DNA of 64,000 bases from Acidobacteriota bacterium (GCA_021779935.1 JAJXZT010000022.1:1-64000), one strand, 5' to 3'. Positions 26,307 through 36,586 are shown, numbered from the stretch's first letter. Made by a program: numbers and translations. The notes: generated from the sequence alone by a model not told the origin.

Positions 26307-27818
26307 ATGAACAGCGTGTTCAGGATCAGTTTAATAAGGACGTTTAGATCACCAATTTGCCGTTTTTTATCATTATTTATGGGGATTTCTTTTGCCTTGG
26401 CCGTCCTTCCCGGTTCGAGTGCGCTGGCACAGGCTGGTAGTCCCGGAGCGGCGCCGATGGCTTCTCCGGTATCTGCTGCGACTGCAATCCAGCAATTGGA
26501 AATGTCTGGAAATCCCCTGACCGGTTCTGTTTCTAACGAGAAGGTGAGCCCGAACCCTGTTTCGCTTACACTCTTGGACGCAATCAACCGGGGATTGAAG
26601 TTCAATCTTGGGATGTTGCTTTCCGAGCAGGGAAACTCGGCAGCTGCGGGAGCGCGCTACGGCGCCCTGAGCCGGCTTCTTCCAAACGTCGACGCACGTT
26701 ACGGACAGAGCGTTCAGCAGATCAACCTGGCTGCATATGGATTTCCGCCACCGGCAGGCACGTCAGGAATCGTTGGTCCATTCGGTGTCGCCGACCTTCG
26801 TGCCTCCGTTACCGATAACGTTCTAGACTTTCAGGCGCTCAACAATCTGCGTGCCGCCAACGACAATATTCGCGCGGCTCGCTACTCCTACCGAAACACG
26901 CGCGACCTCGTAGTCCTTGCCGTTGGCGCATCGTATTTGCAGGCGCTTGCTGATTCCGCACGCGTCGATGCCGTGCAGGCGCAGTACAACACGGCTGAAG
27001 CTCTCTACAACCAGGCCGTTGATTTGCGCAAGGCGGGTATGGTTGCCGGGATTGATGTGTTGCGTGCCCAGGTTGAGATGCAAACGGAACAACAGCGCCT
27101 CATCGTAGCGGGTAATGAGTACGATAAACAACTGCTGGCGCTTGCCCGGGTCATCGGATTGCCCGTCGCGCAGAAGTTCTCCCTCGCCGACAAGATGCCG
27201 GCTCCGGAGCCCGTAAATCTCACGCTTGAAGATGCGCTCCAGAGCGCGTATGCCAATCGTGCGGACTATAAGCAAGCCGAAGCACTTGTCCTCGCCGGCG
27301 AGCATGAAGTAGCTGCCGCCAGGGCTGAACGCCTTCCCACGATCGGCATCAGCGGTGACTACGGAGATATCGGCAAAAACCTTGGCAACTCCCATGGCAC
27401 ATTTTCCGCCGCCGCTTTCATCCGCATCCCGGTTTTCCAGGGCGGGAAGGTAAAGGGCGACGTGATGCAGGCCGAGGCTGAACTACAGCGCCGCCGGGCC
27501 CAATATGCTGACCTCCGTGGCCGTATTGAATACGAAGTTCGCACTGCATTGATGGATGTCGATGCAGCGACCAGGCAATTGCAGGTGGCATCCAGCGCTG
27601 TAAAGCTCGCACGTGAGCAGGTTGCACAGTCGCGCGATCGCTTCGCTGCCGGCGTCACCAATAACCTGGAAGTTGTGCAGGCCCAGGAGACCCAGACCGC
27701 CGCGGAAGAAAATTACATTTCGAGTTTATTCGCTCATAACTACGCCAAGCTGACGCTAGCCCGCGCGCTTGGTGTCGCGGAAGATGCGACAAAGAAATTT
27801 CTCGGAGGAAAGCAATAG
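26307..27818 (+). CDS. TolC-family outer membrane efflux protein
   Basis: 503-residue outer-membrane channel. The N-terminal signal has a hydrophobic core (FALAVLPGSSALAQA) ending near residue 42. Two tandem outer-membrane-efflux repeats follow (about 85-290 and 300-490), rich in the long coiled-coil segments typical of TolC, e.g. ALADSARVDAVQAQYNTAEA and ARFAAGVTNNLEVVQAQETQ-like helices. It is first in a three-gene operon with a membrane fusion protein and an MFS pump. The stop TAG overlaps the GTG of the next gene by one base. Together they form an EmrAB-TolC-type tripartite exporter. Confidence 0.9.
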   Translation: MNSVFRISLIRTFRSPICRFLSLFMGISFALAVLPGSSALAQAGSPGAAPMASPVSAATAIQQLEMSGNPLTGSVSNEKVSPNPVSLTLLDAINRGLKFNLGMLLSEQGNSAAAGARYGALSRLLPNVDARYGQSVQQINLAAYGFPPPAGTSGIVGPFGVADLRASVTDNVLDFQALNNLRAANDNIRAARYSYRNTRDLVVLAVGASYLQALADSARVDAVQAQYNTAEALYNQAVDLRKAGMVAGIDVLRAQVEMQTEQQRLIVAGNEYDKQLLALARVIGLPVAQKFSLADKMPAPEPVNLTLEDALQSAYANRADYKQAEALVLAGEHEVAAARAERLPTIGISGDYGDIGKNLGNSHGTFSAAAFIRIPVFQGGKVKGDVMQAEAELQRRRAQYADLRGRIEYEVRTALMDVDAATRQLQVASSAVKLAREQVAQSRDRFAAGVTNNLEVVQAQETQTAAEENYISSLFAHNYAKLTLARALGVAEDATKKFLGGKQ

Positions 27819-29059
27819 TGCCAGATCCTATCCAAGATCGCCCCGAAACCGAGCTCACTGATCCAGACCTTCGCGAGCCATGGCCGGAAGAAGAGGAAGA
27901 ACTGCGGGGAGGCAAGGCAAGCGGCTATTTTCGCGACCATCCCGCAGCGAAGTGGGCGATTATTGCCGCCGCCATTGTCGCTGTTGCTGGAGCAGTGTTT
28001 GTGTGGCGTTACTACTCGGTGCGTGAATCGACCGACGACGCGCAAATTGACGGTCACATTACTCCTATCAGTGCGCGAGTCAGCGGGACCGTCACTTCCG
28101 TGAAGTTTCATGACAACGAATTCGTCCATACCGGTGATGTGCTGGTGACGCTGGATCCCAGTGATTATCAGGTCGCGCTTGATCGTGCAAAAGCGGACTT
28201 GGCGGACGCTGAAGCCAGCGCCCATGCTGCTCAAACGAATATTCCGGTCTCCACCGTCAGCACGACGAACCAGCTCGCCACGGCCCAAGCTGCGGAGACA
28301 GCCGCAATGCGCGAGGTCGATGTCGCCAATGCTCGCGCTCGCGAGGCGGAAGCCAATTACACGAAGGTCTCGAAGGACCTCGAACGCATGAAACAGCTCA
28401 TCGCCCGCGACGAAATTTCCCGGCAACAATATGACTCGGCGGTTGCGGCCGATCAAGCCGCGGGTGCGACTGTTGACGCGGCACATGCCCAGATCGCCGC
28501 GGCTCAGAGCCATGTGGCTCAGGCCGTTGCCGCTGTGCGTACTGCGCAGACGGCGCCCGAGCAAGTCGCCATCATGCGTGCGCATTATGGCGCTGCCACT
28601 GCCATGGTGGAGCAGCGCCAGGCCGCCGTGGAACAGGCCAAACTGAACCTGGTGTACACCACCGTTCTTGCACCCGCCGATGGAATCGTCAGCAAGCGCG
28701 CGGTGGAAGTCGGACAGGTGGTGCAAGCGGGGCAGCCGCTTTGTGCCCTGGTCGATGTCAGCGATATATACGTCACGGCGAACTTCAAGGAAAACCAACT
28801 CCGGAATATGCATCCTGGACAACGAGCCACCATCGGCGTCGATGCCTACGATGTCGTACTCAAAGGGCACGTCGATAGCATCGGCGGAGCGACTGGTGCG
28901 CGCTTCAGTCTTCTGCCTCCTGAAAATGCGACCGGAAATTACGTCAAGGTTGTGCAACGCATTCCGGTCAAAATCGTTCTGGAGCCAGGACAGGACCAGA
29001 ACCACAGGTTGCGTCCAGGCATGTCCGTTGTACCCACGGTCTTTACCGGCGGCAAGTAG
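27818..29059 (+). CDS. EmrA-type membrane fusion (HlyD-family) protein
   Basis: 413 residues with a GTG start (GGAGGAA at 27804-27810, well spaced). A cytoplasmic acidic N-terminus of about 45 residues (EEEEELRGG) precedes one TM helix (about 48-68, WAIIAAAIVAVAGAVFVW). A lipoyl-like half motif (DGHITPISARVSGTV) is followed by an Ala/Gln-rich coiled-coil hairpin (about 110-270). The second lipoyl half (APADGIVSKRAVEVGQ) and a beta-barrel complete it. It would bridge the inner-membrane pump to the TolC-like channel. The gene overlaps the upstream channel gene and precedes the pump gene. Confidence 0.92.
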   Translation: MPDPIQDRPETELTDPDLREPWPEEEEELRGGKASGYFRDHPAAKWAIIAAAIVAVAGAVFVWRYYSVRESTDDAQIDGHITPISARVSGTVTSVKFHDNEFVHTGDVLVTLDPSDYQVALDRAKADLADAEASAHAAQTNIPVSTVSTTNQLATAQAAETAAMREVDVANARAREAEANYTKVSKDLERMKQLIARDEISRQQYDSAVAADQAAGATVDAAHAQIAAAQSHVAQAVAAVRTAQTAPEQVAIMRAHYGAATAMVEQRQAAVEQAKLNLVYTTVLAPADGIVSKRAVEVGQVVQAGQPLCALVDVSDIYVTANFKENQLRNMHPGQRATIGVDAYDVVLKGHVDSIGGATGARFSLLPPENATGNYVKVVQRIPVKIVLEPGQDQNHRLRPGMSVVPTVFTGGK

Positions 29060-29176
29060 CCTTGGAGGGAGCGGAATTCATCCTGCTCTTTCCTGGGCCG
29101 CCATATTCAAGGCAACCGCGTCTTGTGTGCGCCAGTATTGTCTGCGAACGCGGGAAATTTCGAGATATTAGAAAGC

Positions 29177-30742
29177 ATGGCTGCCAACGAACATCACGAC
29201 CACGAGTACATTAATCCCTGGATTATTGCCGTTGCGGTCATGCTCGGTACGTTCATGGAAGTGCTCGACACGACTGTTGTCAATGTCGCGCTGCCGCACA
29301 TCGCTGGTAGCCTCTCGGCCTCCATCGACGAAACCACCTGGGTTCTCACATCGTACCTCGTTTCCAACGCCATTGTTCTCCCCATGACCGGCTGGCTTGC
29401 GAACTACTTTGGACGCAAGCGCATACTCATGATGTCGGTATTTGGATTCACCGTTGCGTCACTGGCTTGCGGGCTTGCACCGAACCTTCCCATGCTCATC
29501 ATCTTTCGGGTGATCCAGGGTGCGACCGGCGGCGGACTGCAACCACTCTCGCAGGCAATCATGCTCGAAGCGTTTCCCTCCGAGAAGCGCGGGAAAGCGA
29601 TGGCATTCTGGGCGCTTGGCATTGTCGTCGCGCCCATGCTTGGCCCTGTACTCGGTGGCTGGATTACCGACACTTACACCTGGAGATGGGTCTTCTATAT
29701 CAATCTGCCGGTCGGAATTCTCGCCACCATCATGGCGAAGTTCTTCATTTTCGATCCGCCGTATATCAAGCGTGCATCGGAGAAGATCGATTACTGGGGA
29801 ATGGGCCTGCTGACAATCGGAATCGGATCGTTGCAGATCATGCTGGACAAGGGGCAAACGGAAGACTGGTTCTCCAGCAACATTATCCGCGTGCTTTTGT
29901 TTTTCGCTGTTGTTGGCCTGGCAGCCTTCGTGATTCGCGAACTGTTTACGGAGCACCCTGTTGTCGACCTGCGCGTATTCAAGAACCGCACGTATGCCAC
30001 TGGTGTCTTCATGATGACGGTTCTCGGGTTTGTTTTGTATGGAAGTACCGTTTTGCTTCCCATCTGGTTGCAGACCATCATGGGATATCCAGCGCTCCAG
30101 GCAGGTTTCGCGCTGTTGCCGCGTGGCCTTGGGTCCTTCTTGTTTATGCCAATTGTCGGCATTCTGATGAGCAAGATAGAGCCGCGCAAGCTTCTCATGA
30201 CAGGTCTCATCGTGGCTGGATACAGTCTTATCCTGCTAGGCGGACTCAATCTCAGTGCCGGTTATTGGGAAATTTTCTGGCCTCAGATTTTGCAGGGGAC
30301 CGCAATGGGGCTACTCTTCGTTCCGCTGACGACGATCACAAACGATCCGATTCCGCGCGAGAGAATGGGCAACGCCACCAGCATCTTTAATCTTATGCGC
30401 AACATCGGCGCCAGCATTGGCATCGCCGTGGTCGATACCATCTATTCGCGCAACATTCAGTCCAATATCAACGTTCTTGGCACACACGTGGATCAATACA
30501 GCCAGTCAACGCGCAGCATGGTTCACGGAATCGCCGGTGCGATGACCAGCGCCGGAGCTCCTCCGACAGTCGGACTGCAGCAGGCATACGGCATAATCTT
30601 CGGAATGGTAGCGCGACACGCTGCCATGATTTCCTTCGTCAAGTCGTTCCGCCTGCTGGGGATCATGTTCTTCGCCTTGATTCCACTCATTCTCCTGATG
30701 CGAAAGCCGAAGCACCTCGGCGGCGACGTCTCCATGCACTAG
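29177..30742 (+). CDS. EmrB/QacA-type MFS multidrug transporter (DHA2, 14 TM)
   Basis: 521-residue inner-membrane proton antiporter. It has the DHA2 signature LDTTVVNVALPHIAGSL in TM1. Motif A is NYFGRKR, motif C-like segments are in TM5 (GPVLGGWITD), and there are about 14 hydrophobic segments. The chosen ATG 29177 gives a short cytoplasmic His-rich start (NEHHDHEYINPW). An upstream ATG at 29123 would add 18 unrelated residues. It completes the tripartite efflux operon; substrates are not predictable. A bidirectional terminator lies 25 bases past the stop. Confidence 0.92.
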   Translation: MAANEHHDHEYINPWIIAVAVMLGTFMEVLDTTVVNVALPHIAGSLSASIDETTWVLTSYLVSNAIVLPMTGWLANYFGRKRILMMSVFGFTVASLACGLAPNLPMLIIFRVIQGATGGGLQPLSQAIMLEAFPSEKRGKAMAFWALGIVVAPMLGPVLGGWITDTYTWRWVFYINLPVGILATIMAKFFIFDPPYIKRASEKIDYWGMGLLTIGIGSLQIMLDKGQTEDWFSSNIIRVLLFFAVVGLAAFVIRELFTEHPVVDLRVFKNRTYATGVFMMTVLGFVLYGSTVLLPIWLQTIMGYPALQAGFALLPRGLGSFLFMPIVGILMSKIEPRKLLMTGLIVAGYSLILLGGLNLSAGYWEIFWPQILQGTAMGLLFVPLTTITNDPIPRERMGNATSIFNLMRNIGASIGIAVVDTIYSRNIQSNINVLGTHVDQYSQSTRSMVHGIAGAMTSAGAPPTVGLQQAYGIIFGMVARHAAMISFVKSFRLLGIMFFALIPLILLMRKPKHLGGDVSMH

Positions 30743-30766
30743 ACCGCAGCAATGATAGACAAAAAT

Positions 30767-30791
30767 GGGGCCACGCATGCAGCGTAGCCCC
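30767..30791. terminator. Bidirectional terminator between convergent genes
   Basis: GGGGC-c-ACGC, loop, GCGT-a-GCCCC forms a 9-bp stem with one mismatch. On the minus strand it is followed by ATTTTTG, a good U-run for the TPR-thioredoxin gene. On the plus strand by TTCTTCCTT, a weaker run for the efflux operon. Confidence 0.65.
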
Positions 30792-30815
30792 TTCTTCCTT
30801 GTAATGAATCTTGAA

Positions 30816-32975
30816 CTAGTTTCCGCTTGACGAAGTTTTCGTCTGGGTGCTCGTGCTGGCCGATCCCATCATCGCATCCAGCCGCCACGTGTATTCTTCC
30901 ATTAAGTCCTTGCTGTACCCCAATTTCTCAAACTCACGCTTACCATTGGGGTCAACAAACCACGTCATAGGAATGGCGTTGATGTTGTTCTTCGACGCGT
31001 ATTCCGGTCCGCGCACCACGGGGAACGTGTACTTGTTGTTCTTTACGAAGGTTTCCACTGTCTTCGTTGGAGTGTCCGCGGAGTCGGTGGCGATCGTCAG
31101 TACGACAACCTTGGGATCGTTTTTGTACTTCTCGTAAAACTTGTTAAGGTCGGGCAATTCCTTCCGGCAAGGCCCGCACCACGTCGCCCAAAAGTTGATG
31201 ATCACGTACTTGCCCTTGAGGCTGTCCGAGTCGACGGTTTTGCCGTCAAGGGATGTCAATTTGAATTCCGTCAATGGCTTGGGATCTTTGATCTGGGCCG
31301 AGAGGATCGCCTTCCTGCGACGTTCACGATCCTTCTCCAGGATCGGATTCATGAAGGCATCCAGTCCATCCGAACTGCCATGCTTGTGCACGTAGAACTC
31401 GCGAAGGGCTTTGACCGCCGGATGGTCACCATCACCGTAGTACGGCATTGATAATGCGGCTTCGAACAGCGATTCGGCTTTATCATTGTCGTTCTTTGCC
31501 TCGAAAACTTTGCCGAGGTGAATCGCGCATTCGGGATCTTTCGGGCTCAACTTGTGCGCCGCTTCCAGTTTTGCCATTGCGTCGTCGAGCCGGCCCTCGT
31601 TGAAGTAAACCCAGCCGAGTGCTTCCTGCCAGCCTTCTACATTCTGTTCGAGGAAGTAATTCAGGAATCCCTTTACCTGTGCATCCGGTTGGTTGGCGAC
31701 TGATTTCTTGAAATTCTCCCACTGCCCGTCAAGCTTTCTGGTCGATAGGCCCTCGAGTTCCTTCAAGTGCGATTTCTCGTCCGCCAGCTTGATCACACCC
31801 TCCGGGCTGCCGTCGATTGCCATGACCGCCTTGTAGAGAAGTTCTGCATTCGGCTTGTCCTGGCTCGACAAGTAGTACACCAGGTTTTCATTCGCGGATT
31901 TCAGCAAAGAATCGCTGTAGTGATTTGGACGATTGACGAATTTCTCCAGAGCAAGAATCTTTGCTTCCGTGTTCTGCTCGGGAGTCGCCATCGGCAGATC
32001 CTTCGTCGCGCGCACAAAGGCAACGGCATCGGACGCAGCAGAGTCTGGATAGGTCTTGAGGATCAGGTCGCCCATATCAGTGGCTACCTTCGACGAGACA
32101 TCGTCGAGAGCCGATAAACTAAGTCGTACGATATTTGCTGAAGGCCGCATCTTGGTGATGATCGCCGATGCGTCGTTCTCAACTTCTTTCGACTGCTCAT
32201 CCGCGATGCCATTCGGAAGCGCCATCACGCTTTTCCAGTACGCCATGTGCAGCGGGTAGGAGTCGGGAACTGTGTTTGCCCCCTTCTTCAACAATTCATA
32301 GGACTCTTTCAGTTTGTGGTTCTTGATCAGCTCGCTGGACTTCATCTGCAACATTGCGACATTGTTTGGATTAAGCTTCAACGCGCGATCGCAGGCGTCT
32401 TTCGCGGCCTGTGACTTTGAGTCGTGCGTGACACGTGCGACTGCGCTCAATGCGGACGCTTCTGCTGCAACTCCGTCGGCCGAGCGCTCAAAGTCCGCCT
32501 TGTGTTCGTCCAGAAGCTTTTTGAGAGCATCCGCTTTTCCAGTCCAGTAGGCCGCATCCGTCATCATCCGGGCGGCTAGCATGAGCACGTCTATATTCTG
32601 ACCATCTTTTGCGACTGCCTTCTCGCAAAGGTTAGGCTTCTCGGTATTCGGAGCGCCCGCCGCACTTGCCAGGAGTGTCCACGGACTATCGGGCGAAGAC
32701 TTCTTCATCTCGTTTACGAGGGCGTCAGTGTCATCGCCTGCGCCTTGCGCGACAGCCACCCAGGCGCGCAATTCCAGGTCGTTCGGATTTTCGGCGAGCA
32801 GCTGCTTGGATTCTTCGCTGACAATGGACAGATTGCCCACATCAAAAAGATGTTTTACCCGCAGCAAGGCAGCACTCGGCGCACCGGAAGAAGTCTGCGA
32901 AGCGCTCGACTGGGCCGCTAACAGCACACATAGCGTCAACAACATTAGAGAGACAATCAAAACTCTGTTCTTCAT
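30816..32975 (-). CDS. Exported TPR protein with C-terminal TlpA-like thioredoxin domain
   Basis: 719 residues. A signal peptide (VLIVSLMLLTLCVLLAAQS) is followed by a long helical TPR-rich region (about 40-560) with repeats such as ALKLNPNNVAMLQ and AAHKLSPKDPECAIHLGKVF. The C-terminal thioredoxin/TlpA domain has the CxxC motif at about 600-603 (WATWCGPCRKELPDL) and the cis-Pro segment NAIPMTWFVD. This places a periplasmic disulfide reductase on a protein-binding scaffold. An ATG at 33014 would add 13 residues; the GAGGAG site lies between the two starts, so the start is uncertain. It ends in a Ser/Thr-rich tail. Confidence 0.85.
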   Translation of the reverse strand: MKNRVLIVSLMLLTLCVLLAAQSSASQTSSGAPSAALLRVKHLFDVGNLSIVSEESKQLLAENPNDLELRAWVAVAQGAGDDTDALVNEMKKSSPDSPWTLLASAAGAPNTEKPNLCEKAVAKDGQNIDVLMLAARMMTDAAYWTGKADALKKLLDEHKADFERSADGVAAEASALSAVARVTHDSKSQAAKDACDRALKLNPNNVAMLQMKSSELIKNHKLKESYELLKKGANTVPDSYPLHMAYWKSVMALPNGIADEQSKEVENDASAIITKMRPSANIVRLSLSALDDVSSKVATDMGDLILKTYPDSAASDAVAFVRATKDLPMATPEQNTEAKILALEKFVNRPNHYSDSLLKSANENLVYYLSSQDKPNAELLYKAVMAIDGSPEGVIKLADEKSHLKELEGLSTRKLDGQWENFKKSVANQPDAQVKGFLNYFLEQNVEGWQEALGWVYFNEGRLDDAMAKLEAAHKLSPKDPECAIHLGKVFEAKNDNDKAESLFEAALSMPYYGDGDHPAVKALREFYVHKHGSSDGLDAFMNPILEKDRERRRKAILSAQIKDPKPLTEFKLTSLDGKTVDSDSLKGKYVIINFWATWCGPCRKELPDLNKFYEKYKNDPKVVVLTIATDSADTPTKTVETFVKNNKYTFPVVRGPEYASKNNINAIPMTWFVDPNGKREFEKLGYSKDLMEEYTWRLDAMMGSASTSTQTKTSSSGN

Positions 32976-33532
32976 GCGAGTACGTATGCTCCTCGTCGCG
33001 ATTTCGTGATCCATAGGTTGCCAGTTCCGGCGCGAGAATACCTGCCCTTATCGTCCGCCAGCTTCACTCTCCGTGGCCTCGGGTCCTATGGGTGAACATG
33101 CGCACCCAGACGGGCTCTTGGACATACTTGCAGTAGGTAGAGAGTGTAAGAATCTTATGGACTCTGCGCCTGCCCGTACATGCGTACTACGCGGATGTTT
33201 CTGTAAGATGCCGCACAAGATTAACTGTGGCATGTGTCCTGACTTCAATCATTAGGCATGATGCAAAACCGTGGTTTTGGCCGATCACCAGCCTCTTCGC
33301 GTAAAAACGGGAGGCCCGTCTATACGACACGACGATGCGGCTGATTGCAGCACGATCCTCTCGGACGATGCGCCACAATCGACGATTTGGGAGAGCAGTG
33401 CAGTGAAAGTGACGTGGAGTACGCACCAGTGAATAGACATATATAGATCGATGCATGGATGCGTGCAGTGCGGAACGGCCATCCGGTCAGGGTGCATGTT
33501 TGTTCGCCATGCGCTCGGGAATAACCTAAAAT
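32976..33532. other. Divergent intergenic region
   Basis: About 550 bases between the TPR-thioredoxin gene and nagA with no supported gene. Open frames at 33073-33255 and 33285-33554 lack start signals and motifs. Nothing resembling an NagC/DasR dyad was recognised before nagA. Confidence 0.4.
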
Positions 33533-34702
33533 ATGAACGCCATGACTCACGCACTCATCGCCTCTGGAATGATCACCCCCCTTGAGTTTGTTTCTGATGC
33601 AGTTGTGCTCATTGACGAGGGACGGATTGTCGCCTGCGGTGCGCGCGCGGCCATCGAAGTTCCCAGCGGCGCTCAACTACACGACTTCGGAGATGCTCTC
33701 ATTGCACCAGGCTTCATCGACATGCACATTCACGGTGCTGCCGGTTATGACGTCATGGCGCGCAGCGATTCCGGGCTTCGAACGATGGGCCAATTTCTCG
33801 CTCGGCATGGCGTCACGTCCTTTGTCCCTACAACGGTGACCGCCCCTACGGATACGATCATCGGTGCGCTGGAATATCTTGGCTCTCGTGCGGGGATACA
33901 TCCAGACAGTTCTGATGTTTGCGCCGTGCCGATCGGCATTCATATCGAAGGACCCTTTCTGAGCCAGGCGCGGCGCGGAGTTCATCCGCCGATTCACATT
34001 CAAGAGCCAAATCTCGCGACGTTTGCGCGCTTTTGGACGGCTTCGAACGGAGCAATTCGCGTGATCACTCTTGCGCCTGAATTGACGGGCGCTCTGGAGT
34101 TGATCCGCGAAGCTGTGCGGCTCGGAGTGCGAGTGTCCATGGGACACTCAAATGCTGATTATGATGCAGCCAAAAAAGCGATTTCGGATGGGGTGGTACA
34201 TGCGACGCATACGTTCAACGCGATGCGTCCGATGGAGCACCGCGCGCCTGGAATTGCCGGATGTGTACTTGCGAATCGCTCGCTGACAGCGGACATTATC
34301 GTGGATGGACTGCACGTCGTGCCGCCGGTGGTCGACATCTTTCTGCGATGCAAGGGACGGGAACTGGCCGTACTGATCTCCGATGCGACGAGCGCAACGG
34401 GGATGCCGGATGGAACGTATCGGCTTGGATCTTTTGAAGTGGAAGTGACGGGCTTGCGCTGCGAAAGCCACGGAAAGCTTGCTGGGAGCGTACTTACGCT
34501 GGATGTGGCAGTGCGCAATGTGATGGAATTTGCGCAGTGGCCACTGGCTGACGCGGTCCGTCTCGCAACATTAAATCCTGCACGCGTTCTTGGAATTGAC
34601 GATCGCAAGGGACAACTGAAACCGGGATATGACGCGGATATCGTCGTTCTCTCGAAGCATGGAGAAGTCATCCAAACCATAGCAGGGGAGCGGGGAATCT
34701 GA
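33533..34702 (+). CDS. nagA: N-acetylglucosamine-6-phosphate deacetylase
   Basis: 389-residue amidohydrolase that deacetylates GlcNAc-6-P to glucosamine-6-P during amino-sugar recycling or chitin/peptidoglycan use. Metal and catalytic residues are visible: H-x-H (His65, His67 in DMHIHGAAGYD), the metal-ligand Glu in HIEGPF, His in SMGHSNADYD and in ATHTFNAM, and the catalytic Asp in LISDATSATGM. It is not flanked by nagB or a PTS. ATG 33542 is a possible alternative start. A GC-rich dyad lies downstream, before the convergent phosphatase gene. Confidence 0.93.
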   Translation: MNAMTHALIASGMITPLEFVSDAVVLIDEGRIVACGARAAIEVPSGAQLHDFGDALIAPGFIDMHIHGAAGYDVMARSDSGLRTMGQFLARHGVTSFVPTTVTAPTDTIIGALEYLGSRAGIHPDSSDVCAVPIGIHIEGPFLSQARRGVHPPIHIQEPNLATFARFWTASNGAIRVITLAPELTGALELIREAVRLGVRVSMGHSNADYDAAKKAISDGVVHATHTFNAMRPMEHRAPGIAGCVLANRSLTADIIVDGLHVVPPVVDIFLRCKGRELAVLISDATSATGMPDGTYRLGSFEVEVTGLRCESHGKLAGSVLTLDVAVRNVMEFAQWPLADAVRLATLNPARVLGIDDRKGQLKPGYDADIVVLSKHGEVIQTIAGERGI

Positions 34703-34808
34703 CATTCATGCGAACACAATTCACGAAATATCTCCCCTTTGAAGGCACAGTGGCTGACTGGTAACGAGTGGCAATGCAGTAACACAAACTACTAACCAAG
34801 TGGTAACT

Positions 34809-34850
34809 GGGCCGTGTACTCCGGAGCAACAAATTCCGGGGTCACGGCCC
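34809..34850. repeat. GC-rich dyad between convergent nagA and phosphatase genes
   Basis: GGGCCGTG (34809-34816) and CACGGCCC (34843-34850) form a perfect 8-bp outer stem, with an inner CCGGA/TCCGG pairing. No T-run follows on either strand, so it is not a standard intrinsic terminator. It may still reduce read-through between the convergent genes. Confidence 0.4.
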
Positions 34851-34939
34851 TACTCTCGAAAATGGGGTATTTGGCGAATATGGAGGCCGCCAACGGACCC
34901 ACATCTGCCAACTGCTGGCAGAAATGAGACACCGTCAGG

Positions 34940-36586
34940 CTAAGCGTGCAAATGAGGGCCACCAGCCGCGGTCCCGGTAAACTGCAACTCAAGCACCGTG
35001 CAGTCGTCCGCGAGCGGAACGCTACCGATGAATGCGCGGAGTTCGGTGAAGATCTGTTCCATGCAATCGCCGTTTGCGGTGCAGCGCTGGAAGCGGTCCG
35101 TGCCGAACTCGTCGCCACCCGCGTCCTCAGCTTCGGTGATGCCGTCGGTGACGATGATGAGGCGGTCGCCGTAACCGAGCGTGAGATGCATGGACTCGAA
35201 GGTTGCCTGCGGAAGAAGCCCGATGGGAAGATTGCCTTCGAGGACGCGCTTTGGGGTGCCGCCAGCCACGAGGATGGGCGGCACATGTCCGCAGCAGATC
35301 AGTTCGGCGCTGCCGTCGGGCGCGATCTGGGCGGCGGCCAAGGTGGCGTACTTCTGGCCTTCCATGCGCGAGCAGACGAAGTGGTTCACGTTCACAATGG
35401 CTTCGACGAGGGTGGTGCCGGCCGAGAGCTGCGCATAGATCATTCCCTGCATGACGGATGCAAGCAGTGCCGCGGGGATTCCCTTGCCTGAAACGTCGGC
35501 CACGACGACGGCGAGCCCGCGTGGCGTGGAGATGAAGTCATAGAAGTCGCCTCCGATGTCCTTACAGGGCATGCTGCGCGCACTTACCTTTGCGAACCGG
35601 ACGTCAGGCACGCTCGCCGAGATGAGGCGTCGCTGGATGGATGCGGCGATCGACAGCTCCTGCTGGTACTGGCGAGAGGCAATCTCGGCCTGCATGAGCT
35701 GTGCATTCTCGACGAGCATGGCGGCTTCGTTGGCAATCGCGCGCAAGATGTCGTGACTGCATCCGGAGAGGCCGTGGATGGTGAACTTGCTATCGAGGTA
35801 AAGAACGCCGAGAGTGCGTGATGCTTCCGGTTCAGTCCCCGCCTCCTGCTGCCGGCGGATCGGGAGCGCAATAATCGTGCGCAGGTCAAAGTCGACGATG
35901 CTTTGCTGTCCGGCGAGATGGGTATCGGCGGAGGTATCTCCGATAAGAAATTCGCGGTTGGTATTGGCGGATTGTTCGAGCACCGATTGCGAGATGTTGG
36001 CCGCCTCGGTGAGGATTGTGCCACTCGAGTCACGTCCGGAGACGAGTTTCATCTCGCCCGCGGCATCTCGCAGGAAGACGAAGCCGCGCGCGGCCCCTGT
36101 GATTTTGAGCGTGTATTCAAGCAGCACGCCAACGATGTCGTCGACCACCCGGCTGGTGTTAAGCGAACGCGCAGCCTGAAGAAAGAGCGTGAGCTTGTCC
36201 AGTTCAGAGGCGTTGTGCAATTCCGCGACGCGTGAGAGCAGCGCGCCGGCGGTGCTCATCTGCGTGTCGGAGCTGCGGAACACCATCGCGACGGTGCCTT
36301 GACCGAGTTCGATACGGTCGCCGTCGCACAGCAGTGCGCGTTCGATGCGAGCGCCGTTCAGAAAAGTGCCGAAGCGGCTGTTCTCGTCCACGAGCACGTA
36401 CGCACCGTTCTCGGAGACGATGCTTGCGTGGGCACGAGAGACGCGCGAGTCATTGAGCTTGAGGTCACGGTCCGGCAGGCGTCCGATGCGGAACGGCAGC
36501 GAGTTGATAAAGACGGTCTGCTTGGTTCCTGCGTCGCTAACGACGAGAAGAGGCGATTTTGCTGCCACAATGAATGAGCTTGTCAT
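34940..36586 (-). CDS. FHA-GAF-SpoIIE (PP2C-type) protein phosphatase
   Basis: 548 residues. An FHA phosphothreonine-binding domain at about 12-105 has RIGRLPDRDLKLND, SRVSRAHASI and NSRFGTFLNG. A GAF domain at about 140-300 contains GFVFLRDAAGEMKLVSGRD. The SpoIIE/PP2C phosphatase domain at about 325-540 has the metal-site segments DIGGDFYDF, VVADVSGKGIPAALLAS and GDRLIIVTDGITEAED. It probably dephosphorylates a Ser/Thr partner such as an anti-sigma-factor antagonist. A Ser/Thr kinase is encoded just beyond on the other strand, but no anti-sigma gene is adjacent. Confidence 0.92.
   Translation of the reverse strand: MTSSFIVAAKSPLLVVSDAGTKQTVFINSLPFRIGRLPDRDLKLNDSRVSRAHASIVSENGAYVLVDENSRFGTFLNGARIERALLCDGDRIELGQGTVAMVFRSSDTQMSTAGALLSRVAELHNASELDKLTLFLQAARSLNTSRVVDDIVGVLLEYTLKITGAARGFVFLRDAAGEMKLVSGRDSSGTILTEAANISQSVLEQSANTNREFLIGDTSADTHLAGQQSIVDFDLRTIIALPIRRQQEAGTEPEASRTLGVLYLDSKFTIHGLSGCSHDILRAIANEAAMLVENAQLMQAEIASRQYQQELSIAASIQRRLISASVPDVRFAKVSARSMPCKDIGGDFYDFISTPRGLAVVVADVSGKGIPAALLASVMQGMIYAQLSAGTTLVEAIVNVNHFVCSRMEGQKYATLAAAQIAPDGSAELICCGHVPPILVAGGTPKRVLEGNLPIGLLPQATFESMHLTLGYGDRLIIVTDGITEAEDAGGDEFGTDRFQRCTANGDCMEQIFTELRAFIGSVPLADDCTVLELQFTGTAAGGPHLHA

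Noticed and set aside
27740-29005. 421-codon antisense frame across the EmrA-like gene
   Set aside because: Shadow of a real gene; His/Arg/Gly-rich, no domain.
34809-34850. Dyad as an intrinsic terminator
   Set aside because: No T-run on either side, so I kept it only as an inverted repeat.
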